The notes beneath the pieces are model-generated. The model had not been told where the DNA came from. It did not search any database and worked only from the letters and a program-made list of their open reading frames with translations. Made by a program: the position numbers and the translations under genes. Positions 16,719 through 25,437 of a stretch of 64,000 bases of DNA are shown in pieces; position 1 is the stretch's first letter, and each line of letters starts with the position of its first letter. This DNA comes from Neoroseomonas oryzicola (GTDB lineage: Bacteria; Pseudomonadota; Alphaproteobacteria; Acetobacterales; Acetobacteraceae): the NCBI RefSeq assembly GCF_012163135.1, contig NZ_JAAVUP010000001.1:868001-932000 (forward strand), given 5' to 3'.

Positions 16719-17362
16719 GCCTCGGCACGCCGGAGGCGCTGCGGCACCTCCGGCGTGACCCCGTGCTGAAGGGCGTGATCCGCCAGGTCGGGCCCTTCAC
16801 CATGAAGCCGGCGCGGCGCCAGCCCTATGAGGCGCTGGTCCGTGCCATCGCCCACCAGCAGGTCCATGGCCGCGCGGCGGAGGCGATCCTCGGGCGCTTC
16901 CTCGGCCGTTGCGAATGCGCTGGCTTTCCCTCTCCTGAGGCGGTCCTCGCCCTGACCCCCGAGGCGATGCGGGCCTGTGGGCTGTCCGCAAACAAGGTCC
17001 TCGCGATCCGTGACATCGCCGAGAAGGCGGCCGCCGGCGCCGTCCCGACCCGCACCGAGGCCCGACGCCTGACCGACGAGGAACTGATCGAGCGCCTCGT
17101 CACCCTGCGCGGCGTCGGGCGCTGGACCGTCGAGATGATGCTGATGTTCACCCTCGGCCGGCCCGATGTGCTGCCCGTGGACGATTTCGGGGTGCGGGAG
17201 GGCTACCGCGTCGCCGCGGGCCTGGCCGAACAGCCCAAGCCCCGTGCGCTCGCCGAAATCGGCGAGGCCTGGGCCCCCTACCGGACCACCGCTTCGTGGT
17301 ATCTGTGGCGCGCCGCGGACCTGGCGAAGGAAGGGCGGTTCCGCCAGCCCAAGGCGATCTGA
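16715..17362 (+). CDS. alkA: DNA-3-methyladenine glycosylase (AlkA-type)
   Basis: A 215-residue HhH-GPD superfamily base-excision glycosylase that removes alkylated purines. The helix-hairpin-helix is LRGVGRWTVEMMLMF at residues 131-145, and the catalytic aspartate lies in VLPVDDFGVREGY at 156-157. It starts at a GTG overlapping the dctM stop codon and follows the PFTMKPARRQPYEALVRAIAHQQ start of the fold. It is shorter than E. coli AlkA (282) because it lacks the N-terminal TBP-like domain, as in the Mag1-like subgroup. Coupling to a transporter gene looks incidental, not functional. Confidence 0.88.
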   Translation: MSLGTPEALRHLRRDPVLKGVIRQVGPFTMKPARRQPYEALVRAIAHQQVHGRAAEAILGRFLGRCECAGFPSPEAVLALTPEAMRACGLSANKVLAIRDIAEKAAAGAVPTRTEARRLTDEELIERLVTLRGVGRWTVEMMLMFTLGRPDVLPVDDFGVREGYRVAAGLAEQPKPRALAEIGEAWAPYRTTASWYLWRAADLAKEGRFRQPKAI

Positions 17363-17431
17363 GGGCAGGCATCGCCCCAGCCCCGCCATCTTCCGGGGCA
17401 TGATGCCGGGCTCCTCGATGGAGCGGTTCGG

Positions 17432-18301
17432 ATGATGTCCCGACGGGGCCTGCTTGCGGGCCTGGGTGCGACGATGGCGACGGGAACGGGCAGCGCGGCC
17501 TATGCGCTGGGCGTCGAGCCGTATCTGCGCCTCGCCGTCGAGCGGCATGCCTTCCTGCCATCGAACTGGCCGGCAGGGTTGCGGCTGCGGGTGGTCGTCC
17601 TGGCCGACCTCCATGCCGGCGCCCCCGTGATGGACGAGGCCCGGATCGAGCACATCGTCGCCGCCGCCAACACCCTGCGCCCCGACCTGATTCTGCTGTT
17701 GGGCGACTACGGCCCGTCCACCCGCTACGTGACCCGCGAGATCCCGCATGAGGACGTCGCGCGCCGGCTCGGCGCGCTGCGGGCGCCGCTCGGCGTGCAT
17801 GCCGTCCTCGGCAACCACGATTGGTGGGAGGACCGCGACGCCGTCCGCCACCGCACCAGCCTGCCCTCGATCGGGCGGGCGCTCGAGGCTTCGGGCATCC
17901 AGGTGCTGCAGAACGACGTGGTGCGCGCCGGGCCGGTGCTGCTGGGCGGGCTCGATTCCTCCTGGGCCTATGCGGTGCGCCACGGCGCGGACGACCTGCC
18001 GAAGCTGCTCGGCCAGGTGACGGGCGATGCGCCGCTGCTGCTGATGGCCCACGAGCCCGACACCTTCACGACCTTGCCGGGGCGCGTCGGCGTGACCTTC
18101 TCGGGCCACACCCATGGCGGGCAGGTCAGGGTGATGGGCTGGTCGCCGGTGGTGCCCTCGCTCTACGGCAACCGCTATGCCTGGGGGCATGTGCGGGAGG
18201 AGGGGCGCGACCTGGTGGTCTCGGGCGGGCTCGGCGTGAGCACCTTCCCCGTGCGCTTCGGCGTGCCGCCGGAAATCACCCTGGTGGAGCTCGGCGCCTA
18301 G
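17432..18301 (+). CDS. Tat-exported metallophosphoesterase (YkuE-like)
   Basis: A 289-residue calcineurin-like phosphoesterase with an N-terminal MMSRRGLLAGLGATMATG export signal. The five dimetal motifs are present in order: DLH (VLADLHAG), GDY (LLLGDYG), GNHD (VLGNHDWWED), a lone H (LMAHEPD) and GHTHGGQ. The last motif variant and the size resemble YkuE and LpxH-like membrane-associated phosphodiesterases that act on phospholipid or lipid A intermediates. Two adjacent ATG codons (ATGATG) give one residue of start uncertainty. It shares a CTAG stop palindrome with the convergent hydrolase. Confidence 0.9.
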   Translation: MMSRRGLLAGLGATMATGTGSAAYALGVEPYLRLAVERHAFLPSNWPAGLRLRVVVLADLHAGAPVMDEARIEHIVAAANTLRPDLILLLGDYGPSTRYVTREIPHEDVARRLGALRAPLGVHAVLGNHDWWEDRDAVRHRTSLPSIGRALEASGIQVLQNDVVRAGPVLLGGLDSSWAYAVRHGADDLPKLLGQVTGDAPLLLMAHEPDTFTTLPGRVGVTFSGHTHGGQVRVMGWSPVVPSLYGNRYAWGHVREEGRDLVVSGGLGVSTFPVRFGVPPEITLVELGA

Positions 18302-19068
18302 GCGGATTCCGCCAGGAAGGGTTCGAGCAGCGCGAGGAAGCCCGCCGGGTTCTCCGCATGGACCCAGTGGCCGGCCGCGGGCACCGTGGCGAAGCGCGCG
18401 GCGGGAAACAGCGCGCGGAACAGCGCATGGTGCTCGGCGCGGATATAGGGCGACCGCTCGCCCGCAATGACCAGCACCGGGCCGTCGTAGCGCGCGCCGG
18501 GCGGGGCGGCGAAATCCTCGATCTCGGGCATGGCGGCCGCGATCTCGGCCAGGCCGATGCGCCATTCCGGGGGATCCGCCTCGAAGCGCAGGTTCTGCAG
18601 CAGGAAGGCGCGGATGCCGGCCTCGGGGATGGAGGCGGCCAGGGCGGCGTCGGCCTCCTTGCGCGCAAGGCCCGCGCCCAGCGGCAGGGCCTGCATGGCG
18701 GCGACATAGGCGCGCAGCGACGGCTTGTAGCGAATGGGCGCGATGTCGGCGACAACGAGGCGCTCGACCCGCTGCGGATGCGACAGGGCGAAGGCCATCG
18801 CCGCCTTGCCGCCCATCGAATGGCCGAGCACCGCGGCGCGCCCGACGCCCGCGGCGTCCATCGTCTCGGCGATGTCGGCGGCCATGGCGGCGTAGGTCAT
18901 CTCCGCCGCGCGCGGAGACGCGCCGTGGTTCCGCAGGTCGGGCGTCAGGACGCGGAAGCGCGGCGCCAGCGCCCGGCGGATCGCGCCCCAGTTCTGCCCC
19001 GAGCCGAACAGCCCGTGCAGGAGCAGCAGCGGCGGGCCCTCCCCCGCCTCGGTGACCGCGAGCCTCAT
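18298..19068 (-). CDS. Alpha/beta-fold hydrolase (YbfF-like esterase)
   Basis: A 256-residue alpha/beta hydrolase. HGLFGSGQNWG carries the oxyanion HG motif, VLGHSMGGKAAM holds the nucleophile serine, and GHWVHAENP carries the catalytic histidine; the acid is likely in the VIAGERSPYI region. The DLRNHGASPRAAEMTY and HSMGGK pattern is close to the esterase YbfF. The start at 19068 overlaps the stop of the upstream DMT gene (ATGA); a longer upstream reading only follows that gene in another frame. It probably hydrolyses acyl esters in the cytoplasm. Confidence 0.87.
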   Translation of the reverse strand: MRLAVTEAGEGPPLLLLHGLFGSGQNWGAIRRALAPRFRVLTPDLRNHGASPRAAEMTYAAMAADIAETMDAAGVGRAAVLGHSMGGKAAMAFALSHPQRVERLVVADIAPIRYKPSLRAYVAAMQALPLGAGLARKEADAALAASIPEAGIRAFLLQNLRFEADPPEWRIGLAEIAAAMPEIEDFAAPPGARYDGPVLVIAGERSPYIRAEHHALFRALFPAARFATVPAAGHWVHAENPAGFLALLEPFLAESA

Positions 19069-19922
19069 GACCGCGAGGCTAGCACGACCGAGGCGACGAT
19101 CAGCCCGCCGCCGAGCAGCATGTCCCAGCCCAGCGGCTCGCCCAGCCAGAGCGTGCTGACCAGCACGCCGAAGGCCGGCACCAGCAGGAAGGCGACCGAG
19201 GCGACGGCGCCGGGCAGCCGCCGGCCCACCTCGATCACGCACCAGGTCCCGATCGGTGCGACGATCAGCCCGATGTAGAGCATGAAGGGCCAGGACGGCC
19301 CGAAGATGCCGCCCTGCGGTTCGAGCACCAGGGCGAAGGGCAGGATCAGCAGCGTCGCCAGGCCGAAGCACCACGGCAGCAATTCGAAGACCGGCGAGGC
19401 CGGCGGCCATTTGCGCGTGGTGACGATGGCGAGCGACCAGAACAGCGCCGCCGCGACCAGCATCAGGTGCCCGACCAGCTCGTCATGGTCCGTCCAGTCG
19501 ACCGCCCAGGGCCCGGCCAGCGCCGCGACGCCCGCGAGCCCGAGCCCCGCCGCGATCCAGCGATGCGGCGGCACCTTCTCGCCGAGGAAGACGACCGAAA
19601 GCGGGATCAGCCAATAGGTGACGACGGCCGAGATGATCGCCGTGCGCCCCGCCTGCACCAGTGCGACGGCGGCGTGCGCCAGCACGAAGAAGGCGCCGAG
19701 CTGCAGCAGGCCGAGCGCGACCACCGAGGGCATGTCCCGCCGCCGCGGCAGGTGCAGCCGCCCCAGCGCCGCCAGCAGCAGCGCCGAGACCAGCGCCGCG
19801 AGCCCCGCCCGGCCGACCGCGAACCACATCGGCGTCGCATGGGCGAGCGCGGCCTTGGTCACGGGCCAGGCGCCGCCGAACAGCAGGATCGCCACGATCA
19901 GGAGATGGAAGGCCTGGCGCAT
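19065..19922 (-). CDS. DMT-superfamily (EamA) transporter
   Basis: An inner-membrane protein of 285 residues from MRQAFH, with ten hydrophobic segments in two EamA repeats. FLGEKVPPHRW closes the first repeat and LGEPLGWDMLLGGGLIVASVVLA closes the second. An in-frame GTG 36 bases upstream could add 12 residues; neither start has a clear ribosome site. It probably exports small metabolites. It is coupled to the downstream esterase gene. Confidence 0.85.
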   Translation of the reverse strand: MRQAFHLLIVAILLFGGAWPVTKAALAHATPMWFAVGRAGLAALVSALLLAALGRLHLPRRRDMPSVVALGLLQLGAFFVLAHAAVALVQAGRTAIISAVVTYWLIPLSVVFLGEKVPPHRWIAAGLGLAGVAALAGPWAVDWTDHDELVGHLMLVAAALFWSLAIVTTRKWPPASPVFELLPWCFGLATLLILPFALVLEPQGGIFGPSWPFMLYIGLIVAPIGTWCVIEVGRRLPGAVASVAFLLVPAFGVLVSTLWLGEPLGWDMLLGGGLIVASVVLASRS

Positions 19923-19976
19923 GACGATCAGCGACGAATCCCGAAACCTGCGGAGCACGAACCGGCGCGCGGCCCT

Positions 19977-19993
19977 GGGATCATTCTGATCCC
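19977..19993. terminator. Small hairpin between the oxidoreductase and DMT genes
   Basis: A 7 bp perfect stem (GGGATCA / TGATCCC) with a three-base loop lies 37 bases beyond the stop codon of the minus-strand oxidoreductase operon. It could terminate that operon or act as an operator for the DMT gene starting at 19922. No T-run is present. Confidence 0.35.
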
Positions 19994-20030
19994 ATACCCG
20001 CCTTTCCGGAAGGTCACCGCGCCGCGCAAT

Positions 20031-21368
20031 TCAACCGAAGGCTGCGACCATCTCGGCGCGGATGCGCACGGCGTCCTGCGCAGGATCGGGCGGCGCATCG
20101 GCCGTCGTGATGGTCGCGCCCTCCGCCACGTCGCGCACGAGGCGGATGCCGTGCGCGAGGCCAATCGGCAGCGCGTCGAGCGCGCGCGAGCGTGCCGCCG
20201 GGACGCATTTGCCCCAGGCACAGGCGCCGCCCTCCCCGTCCAGCACCTCGCCTGCCTTCAGCGCGCGCTTGGCCACCGCGACGACGTCACCGCTCCAGCT
20301 GTCGGAACTGCCGGTGGGTTCGCGCCGCAGCGCGGCGGAAGCGACCGAGACGCCGAGTTCGAGCCCGATGAAGTGATAGGGCCGCCACAGCGCCGCGTAG
20401 CGGCCCGAGGGATCCGTCGCGACGCCGTATTCGGTGAAGCAGCGACGGGCGTATTCGGTCTCGCCCTCGAACACCGCATAGACGCCCCAGCGCAGGTTGT
20501 CCGGGATCTCGGACCCGTCGCGGCGAACGGAGGAGACGACCTCGACCATCCCCTTGTGCGGCAGGACCCCACCTTCGTCGTGCGGGCGCAGGATCGTGTG
20601 CAGCTCCGAGGTGCCGGCCGGCGGGAAGGCCAGGCCGTCCTCGGGCGGCGCGAGGCCGGTGGCGTTGGCGATCGCCGCCATCTCGATCCCCGACTTCGTG
20701 CCGTCGAGGAAGGAGTTGAACATCTGCGGGTTCATCCCGCCGGCCTGCGCCTGCTCCTCGGTGAGGCCGTAGAAGCCCCAGACCGTCGCCGGCGTGCTGG
20801 CGTGGAAATGCGGCAGGTACTTCGTGCCCTTGCCCGCGGCGATGACGGTGAAGCCGCCGGCGCGCAGCGTGTCGACCATCTCGCAGACCAGCGCCGGCTG
20901 GTCGCCATAGGCCATGGAATAGACAACGCCGGCCTTGGCGGCCTCCCGCGCCAGCAGCGGGCCGGCGAGGACATCGGCCTCCACGTTCACCATCACGACA
21001 TGCTTGCCATGGGCGATGGCGGCGCGGGCGTGTCGCAGCCCGGCTTCCGGGTGGCCGGTGCATTCCACCACCACCTCGACGCGCGGATCGGCGATCAGCG
21101 CCATGGCATCCTGCGTGAGGTGCGTGCTGCCGTCGCGCATCGCCGTGTCGAGGTCGGGCGCATCGTAGGACCCGTCCGGCCAGTGCACGCGGGCGAGCGC
21201 CGAACGGGCGCGCGGGATCGAGAGATCGGCGATGGCGAGCACATGCATCCCCGGCGTGCGGCGCGCCTGGTGCAGGAACATCGAGCCGAACTTGCCCGCC
21301 CCGATCTGGGCGATGCGGATGGGGCGGCCCTCGGCGGCGCGCTGAAGCAGCAGGCGATGGAGGTTCAC
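20031..21368 (-). CDS. Homoserine-dehydrogenase-like oxidoreductase with C-terminal SAF domain
   Basis: A 445-residue protein of the predicted homoserine dehydrogenase/SAF type (COG4091-like). The Rossmann motif is IAQIGAGKFGS near residues 19-29, followed by VVVECTGHPEAG and HVVMVNVEADVLAGP, as in homoserine dehydrogenase-like enzymes. The C-terminal third, from ALKAGEVLDGEGG on, matches SAF domains found in sialic acid synthase and FlgA-type proteins. Translation must start at GTG 21368, preceded by GGAG. The family is poorly characterised and probably oxidises a sugar acid or polyol intermediate. It is the last gene of a five-gene operon with two SDRs and a quinone oxidoreductase. Confidence 0.82.
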   Translation of the reverse strand: MNLHRLLLQRAAEGRPIRIAQIGAGKFGSMFLHQARRTPGMHVLAIADLSIPRARSALARVHWPDGSYDAPDLDTAMRDGSTHLTQDAMALIADPRVEVVVECTGHPEAGLRHARAAIAHGKHVVMVNVEADVLAGPLLAREAAKAGVVYSMAYGDQPALVCEMVDTLRAGGFTVIAAGKGTKYLPHFHASTPATVWGFYGLTEEQAQAGGMNPQMFNSFLDGTKSGIEMAAIANATGLAPPEDGLAFPPAGTSELHTILRPHDEGGVLPHKGMVEVVSSVRRDGSEIPDNLRWGVYAVFEGETEYARRCFTEYGVATDPSGRYAALWRPYHFIGLELGVSVASAALRREPTGSSDSWSGDVVAVAKRALKAGEVLDGEGGACAWGKCVPAARSRALDALPIGLAHGIRLVRDVAEGATITTADAPPDPAQDAVRIRAEMVAAFG

Positions 21369-21387
21369 GGTGGCCGGCTCCGATCGG

Positions 21388-21573
21388 TCAGGAAGGATTG
21401 TGCCAGCGGCGCGGACCGTGGCCGGGCAGCGCGCCCCCGCGCAGCCTGGTCAGCGCAGCCCCGGCCAGCGCCAGCACCGCCCCGCCCGCCGCGAAGGCGC
21501 GCGCGCCCCCGCGCGGCAGGCGCGCGACGAGCACGGCCAGCAGCGCCGCGACGGCGAGGAGTGCGAGGAACAC
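21388..21573 (-). CDS. Possible 61-residue two-helix membrane protein
   Basis: A short frame starting at GTG three bases after the upstream SDR stop, with a GAGG very close to the start. The product has two hydrophobic segments (FLALLAVAALLAVLVA and AFAAGGAVLALAGAALT) separated by a basic loop, and ends in a basic tail, as in small inner-membrane proteins. It fills the only gap in an otherwise tightly packed operon. Alanine/leucine/arginine-rich frames arise easily by chance in DNA of this composition, so the call is tentative. Confidence 0.4.
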   Translation of the reverse strand: MFLALLAVAALLAVLVARLPRGGARAFAAGGAVLALAGAALTRLRGGALPGHGPRRWHNPS

Positions 21574-21576
21574 GCC

Positions 21577-22317
21577 TCAATCCATGTAGAGGCCGCCATT
21601 GATGTGGATCGTCTCCCCCGTGACGAAGGCGGCGGCGTCAGAGGCGAGGAAGGCGATGACCGAGGCGACCTCGTCGGGCGAACCGAAGCGGCGCATCGGG
21701 GTATTGGCGATCAGCGCCGCGCCGTTGCTCGCCATGACGCCCTCGGTCATCGGCGTCGCGATGATGCCGGGGGAGACGCAGTTGGCGCGGATGCCGCGCG
21801 GGCTGAGCTCATGCACGAGCGAGCGCGTGAAGCCGAGCACCGCCGCCTTGCAGGCCGCGTAATGCGCATGCCGCACGGAACCACGATGGCCGGCCATGGA
21901 GGCGATGTTCACGATCGACCCGCCATGGCGGATCACCGGCATCGCCGCGCGGCAGGCATAGAAGACGCCGTCGAGGTTCACGCCGAGGGTCAGGCGCCAA
22001 TCCTCGTCCGACATCTCGGTGACCGGCTGCTCGACATAGAGCCCGGCCCCGGTGACGAGGATGTCGATGCCGCCGAACTCCCGACCGGCCAGCGCGACGG
22101 CCTCGTCCACCTCCTCGCGGTTGGTCACGTCCACGCGGGCGGTCAGGATGCGCGCCTCGGCCTCGGGCAGCGACTTCGCGAACTCCTCGAGGGCCGCGGG
22201 ATCGAGGTCCGTCAGCAGGAGATGCGCGCCAAGGCTGCGGAACAGCGCCGCGGTGGCCCGCGGGATGCCGCCATTCGCGCCGGTCAGCAGCGCCACCTTG
22301 CCCTTCAGGTCGAACAT
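21577..22317 (-). CDS. SDR-family oxidoreductase
   Basis: A 246-residue classical SDR. The cofactor site TGANGGIP replaces the usual TGxxxGIG final glycine with proline, a mild variation. TGAGLY follows, where NAG is normal; the catalytic serine lies in NIASMAGHRG, and the YAACKAAV motif and the closing TGETIHINGGLYMD are standard. It is the third gene of the operon and is similar in kind to the SDR upstream. The pair may carry out successive oxidation steps on a hydroxylated acid or polyol; this is inferred from context only. Confidence 0.87.
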   Translation of the reverse strand: MFDLKGKVALLTGANGGIPRATAALFRSLGAHLLLTDLDPAALEEFAKSLPEAEARILTARVDVTNREEVDEAVALAGREFGGIDILVTGAGLYVEQPVTEMSDEDWRLTLGVNLDGVFYACRAAMPVIRHGGSIVNIASMAGHRGSVRHAHYAACKAAVLGFTRSLVHELSPRGIRANCVSPGIIATPMTEGVMASNGAALIANTPMRRFGSPDEVASVIAFLASDAAAFVTGETIHINGGLYMD

Positions 22318-22336
22318 CGCGTTCGGCTCCCCTCGA

Positions 22337-23074
22337 TCACGTCATCATCCAGCCGCCGGCGACGTCGATCGTCTGGCCGGTCACGAACTCCGCATCGGGT
22401 CCGGTCAGGAAGCAGGCGGCGCGCGCCACTTCCTCTGGCGTGCCGAGGCGGCGCAGTGGCGTCTCGGCCACCACGGCCGCGTTGGTCGCCCCGCCCGCCA
22501 TGGCGACCATCGGCGTCGCGATGCGCCCGGGCGCGATGGCATTCACCGTGATGCCGTGCGGGCCGAGTTCCCCCGCCAGGTGGCGCGTCAGGCCGATCAG
22601 CGCCGCCTTGGTCGCCGCGTAGTGGCAGCCGACGATCGGCGTGAACGCCTTCCCGGCGATCGAGGACTGGTTGACGATCCGCCCCCAGCGCTGCGCGACC
22701 ATCCCCGGCGTCAGGCGGCGGACCAGGTTCCAGGCCCCGGTGAGGTTCACCGCCAGCACCCGGTCCCATTCCGCCGGGTCCATCTCGAAGGCCGGCGCGG
22801 CCCTGCCGTCATGCTTGGGACTGATGCCCGCGTTGTTCACCAGGATGTCGACGGGGCCAAGCTCGGCCTCGACGCGCGTGCAGGCGGCGTCCACGGAGGC
22901 GCGGTCGGCGACGTCGCAGAGGATAGCGCCGGCCTGCCGCGCCAGCGCCGGATCAGCTTCCAGCGCGGCAACCTTCGCCCCGCGCGCGGCGAGCTCGGCC
23001 GCGATGGCCGCGCCGATGCCGCGCCCCGCACCGGTGACGATCGCGACGCGGCCGGCATGCGTCGCCGCGGCCAT
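22337..23074 (-). CDS. SDR-family oxidoreductase
   Basis: A 245-residue classical SDR with TGAGRGIG at the cofactor site, NNAG (LVNNAGISPKH), the catalytic serine in NQSSIAGKAF, YAATKAAL and the C-terminal VTGQTIDVAGGWMM. It starts at the ATG at 23074, two bases after the stop of the quinone oxidoreductase gene, so it is clearly in the same operon. The pattern is close to 3-oxoacyl-ACP reductase FabG-like and polyol dehydrogenase members. The substrate is unknown. Confidence 0.88.
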   Translation of the reverse strand: MAAATHAGRVAIVTGAGRGIGAAIAAELAARGAKVAALEADPALARQAGAILCDVADRASVDAACTRVEAELGPVDILVNNAGISPKHDGRAAPAFEMDPAEWDRVLAVNLTGAWNLVRRLTPGMVAQRWGRIVNQSSIAGKAFTPIVGCHYAATKAALIGLTRHLAGELGPHGITVNAIAPGRIATPMVAMAGGATNAAVVAETPLRRLGTPEEVARAACFLTGPDAEFVTGQTIDVAGGWMMT

Positions 23075-23076
23075 GG

Positions 23077-24084
23077 TCAGTCCGCGACCTTCAGCATGAT
23101 CTTGCCGATGTGCTCGCTGCTCTCCATCAGGCGATGCGCCTCGGCGGCCTCGGCCAACGGGAAGGTGCGGTAGATCTCCGGCCCGCACTGGCCCTTGGCG
23201 AGCAGCGGCCAGACCTTGGCCTCGAGTGCCGCGGCGAGTTCGCCTTTCTGCACCGTGGTGCGCGGGCGCATGGTGCTGCCGGTCACGGTCAGGCGCTTCA
23301 GCATGATCGGACGCAGATCCACCGCATCGCCCTGGTGGCCGCCGAGGAAGGCGATCAGCACCAGCCGCCCATCCCAGCCGAGGCTGCGCAGGTTCCGCTG
23401 GAAATAGGCCGCGCCGACCATGTCGAGGATGACGTCGACGCCCTTGCCCTCGGTCAGGCGCTTCACCTCCTCGGCGAAGTCCTGGGTCTTGTAGTTGATG
23501 GCGACGTCGGCGCCGAAGCGGCGGCAGGCCTCGCATTTCGCATCCGTGCCGGCAGTGGCGAACACCTTCGCGCCGAAGGCCTTGGCCAGCTGGATCGCGG
23601 TGACGCCGATGCCGGAGGTGCCGCCATGGACCAGCACCGTCTCGCCCGCCTGCATCCGGCCATGGCCGAAGAGGTTGGCCCAGACGGTGAAGTAGGTCTC
23701 GGGCAGGGCGGCGGCGCGGGCCGCGTCGTAGCCGGCGGGCCAGGGCAGCGTCTGAGCCTCGGGTGCGGCGCAGTATTCGGCGTAGGCCCCGCCATTGGTC
23801 AGCGCGCAGACGCGGTCGCCGGCCTTGTAGCGCGTGACGGCGGCGCCGACGGCGACCACCTCACCCGCGCATTCCAGGCCAATGATTGGGCTCGCGCCCG
23901 GCGGCGGCGGGTAGGACCCGCTGCGCTGCTGCACGTCCGGACGGTTCACGCCCGTCACCATGACGCGGATCAGCACCTCGTCGGGCTTAGGCTGGGGCAC
24001 CGGGCCGCGCGCGGGGACCAGCACCTCGGGCCCGCCGCCCGCGCCATGGGCGATGTAGGTCATCTCGGTCGGCAGCGTGGCCAT
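23077..24084 (-). CDS. NAD(P)H-quinone oxidoreductase (zinc-independent MDR, PIG3-like)
   Basis: A 335-residue medium-chain dehydrogenase/reductase. It begins MATLPTEMTYIAHGAGGGPEVL, has NRPDVQQRSGSYPPPPGASPIIGLECAGEV in the catalytic domain, and the NADPH-binding HGGTSGIGVTAIQLAKAFGA in the Rossmann domain. No zinc-ligand cysteines are seen, consistent with the quinone oxidoreductase/PIG3 branch. An in-frame extension of 37 residues upstream is rejected, because the ATG at 24084 has a GGGGAA site and starts at the family N-terminus. It is the first gene of the five-gene operon and is divergent from the ABC receptor gene. Confidence 0.9.
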   Translation of the reverse strand: MATLPTEMTYIAHGAGGGPEVLVPARGPVPQPKPDEVLIRVMVTGVNRPDVQQRSGSYPPPPGASPIIGLECAGEVVAVGAAVTRYKAGDRVCALTNGGAYAEYCAAPEAQTLPWPAGYDAARAAALPETYFTVWANLFGHGRMQAGETVLVHGGTSGIGVTAIQLAKAFGAKVFATAGTDAKCEACRRFGADVAINYKTQDFAEEVKRLTEGKGVDVILDMVGAAYFQRNLRSLGWDGRLVLIAFLGGHQGDAVDLRPIMLKRLTVTGSTMRPRTTVQKGELAAALEAKVWPLLAKGQCGPEIYRTFPLAEAAEAHRLMESSEHIGKIMLKVAD

Positions 24085-24216
24085 GCTCGCGTTTCCCCGT
24101 GTCTTCCGACCGGACCATTCGCCCCCGCGCGGCCGGGCGTCAAGGCGGGCGGCAGGGTTGCCATGCCGGACGATGGCGCAGAACATTCGCGCCAAGCGCC
24201 TGCCCGGAGGAGGTCC

Positions 24217-25437
24217 ATGACTGCCGTTCGCCGCCGACCGCTCCTCGCGGGCCTTGCCGGCGCGGCCGCCGCGCCACGCATCGGCTCGGCGCAGGGCAAC
24301 GAGGTCCGGCTCGGCGCGCTCTATCCCTTCTCCGGCAGCCTCGCTCTTCTCGGCGACGAATCCTTCCGCGGCCTCGAAATGGCGGTGGAGGAACGCAACG
24401 CGAATGGCGGCGTGCTGAACCGGCAGGTCCGCCTCGCCAAGGGCGATGCGGTCGACCAGAACCAGGCGATCGCCGAGGCGCGCCGCCTGATCGGCGCCGA
24501 GCGCGTCACCGCGGTCTTAGGCACCTATGCCTCGCCCCTCGCCTTCGCCGCGACGCAGGTGGCCGAGCTGCAGGGCGTTCCCTATTTCGAGATGGGCGCG
24601 ATCTCGGACCCGATCACCGAGCGCGGCTTCCGCTACGTCTTCCGCACCTGCCCGCGCGCGTCCGATTTCGGCGCGGCCACGGTAGGCGGCCTGGTGGATG
24701 CGCTGGCGCCGGCCTTCGCCGTCGATCCGGCTTCGCTCCGGATCGCCATCCTGCACGAGGAAGCGCTCTACGGTCAGACCGTCGCGGCCTTCCAGGAGGC
24801 GCACCTGCGCGCCCGCGGGCTGAACCTGGTCGAGAAGATCGCCTATGCCGCGCGATCGGTGGACCTGTCCTCCGTGGTGCAGCGGCTGCGCGGCGTCTCG
24901 GCCGACATCGTGCTGCACACCGGCTACCAGAACGACATCGTGCTGTTCTTCCGCGGCATGCAGGAGGCGGGCTGGAAACCGCGCATGGTGATCGGATCGG
25001 GCGCGGGCTATTCGCTGACCGACACGGCCCGCGCCGTCGGCCCCGCCTTCGAGGGCGTGATGAACGTCGACTTCACCCAGTTCGCGGTGAACGAGGACTA
25101 CGCCCCCGGCGCCGCCGCTTTCGTCGAGGCCTACAAGCGCCGCTATGGCTCCGAACCGCGCTCGGGGCATTCCCTCGCCAACTATTTCGGCGCGCGCGTT
25201 TGCCTCGATGCCGTGCAGCGCGCGGGCGCGGCGGACAAGGACCGCATCCGCAACGCAATGATGGCGGCCGACGTCGCGGAGGGCACCACGCCGACCGGTT
25301 GGGGCGTGCGCTTCGACGAGAAGGGCCAGAACACGCGCGCGAAGCCCTTCCTGCTGCAGTGGCAGGGCGGGCGCCAGGTCACGGTGTTCCCGGCGCAGGC
25401 GGCGGTGGCGCAGCTGCGCCCGCAACTGGGCGCCTAG
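24217..25437 (+). CDS. ABC transporter substrate-binding protein (LivJ/branched-chain amino-acid type)
   Basis: A 406-residue periplasmic binding protein of the type I fold used by branched-chain amino-acid and amide/urea ABC transporters. A twin-arginine-like signal (MTAVRRRPLLAGLAGAAAAPRIGSAQ) precedes RLGALYPFSGSLALLGDESFRGLEMAVEERNANGG, the usual N-terminal signature, and the later LHTGYQNDIVLFFRGMQEAGW segment fits the second lobe. The GGAGGA ribosome site is strong. No ABC permease or ATPase gene is adjacent; the IS element and repeat follow directly, so any downstream partner genes may have been separated or may be elsewhere. Confidence 0.88.
   Translation: MTAVRRRPLLAGLAGAAAAPRIGSAQGNEVRLGALYPFSGSLALLGDESFRGLEMAVEERNANGGVLNRQVRLAKGDAVDQNQAIAEARRLIGAERVTAVLGTYASPLAFAATQVAELQGVPYFEMGAISDPITERGFRYVFRTCPRASDFGAATVGGLVDALAPAFAVDPASLRIAILHEEALYGQTVAAFQEAHLRARGLNLVEKIAYAARSVDLSSVVQRLRGVSADIVLHTGYQNDIVLFFRGMQEAGWKPRMVIGSGAGYSLTDTARAVGPAFEGVMNVDFTQFAVNEDYAPGAAAFVEAYKRRYGSEPRSGHSLANYFGARVCLDAVQRAGAADKDRIRNAMMAADVAEGTTPTGWGVRFDEKGQNTRAKPFLLQWQGGRQVTVFPAQAAVAQLRPQLGA

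Noticed and set aside
16670-18565. Minus-strand frame of 631 codons
   Set aside because: It opposes dctM, alkA and the phosphoesterase, and its translation is low-complexity without motifs.
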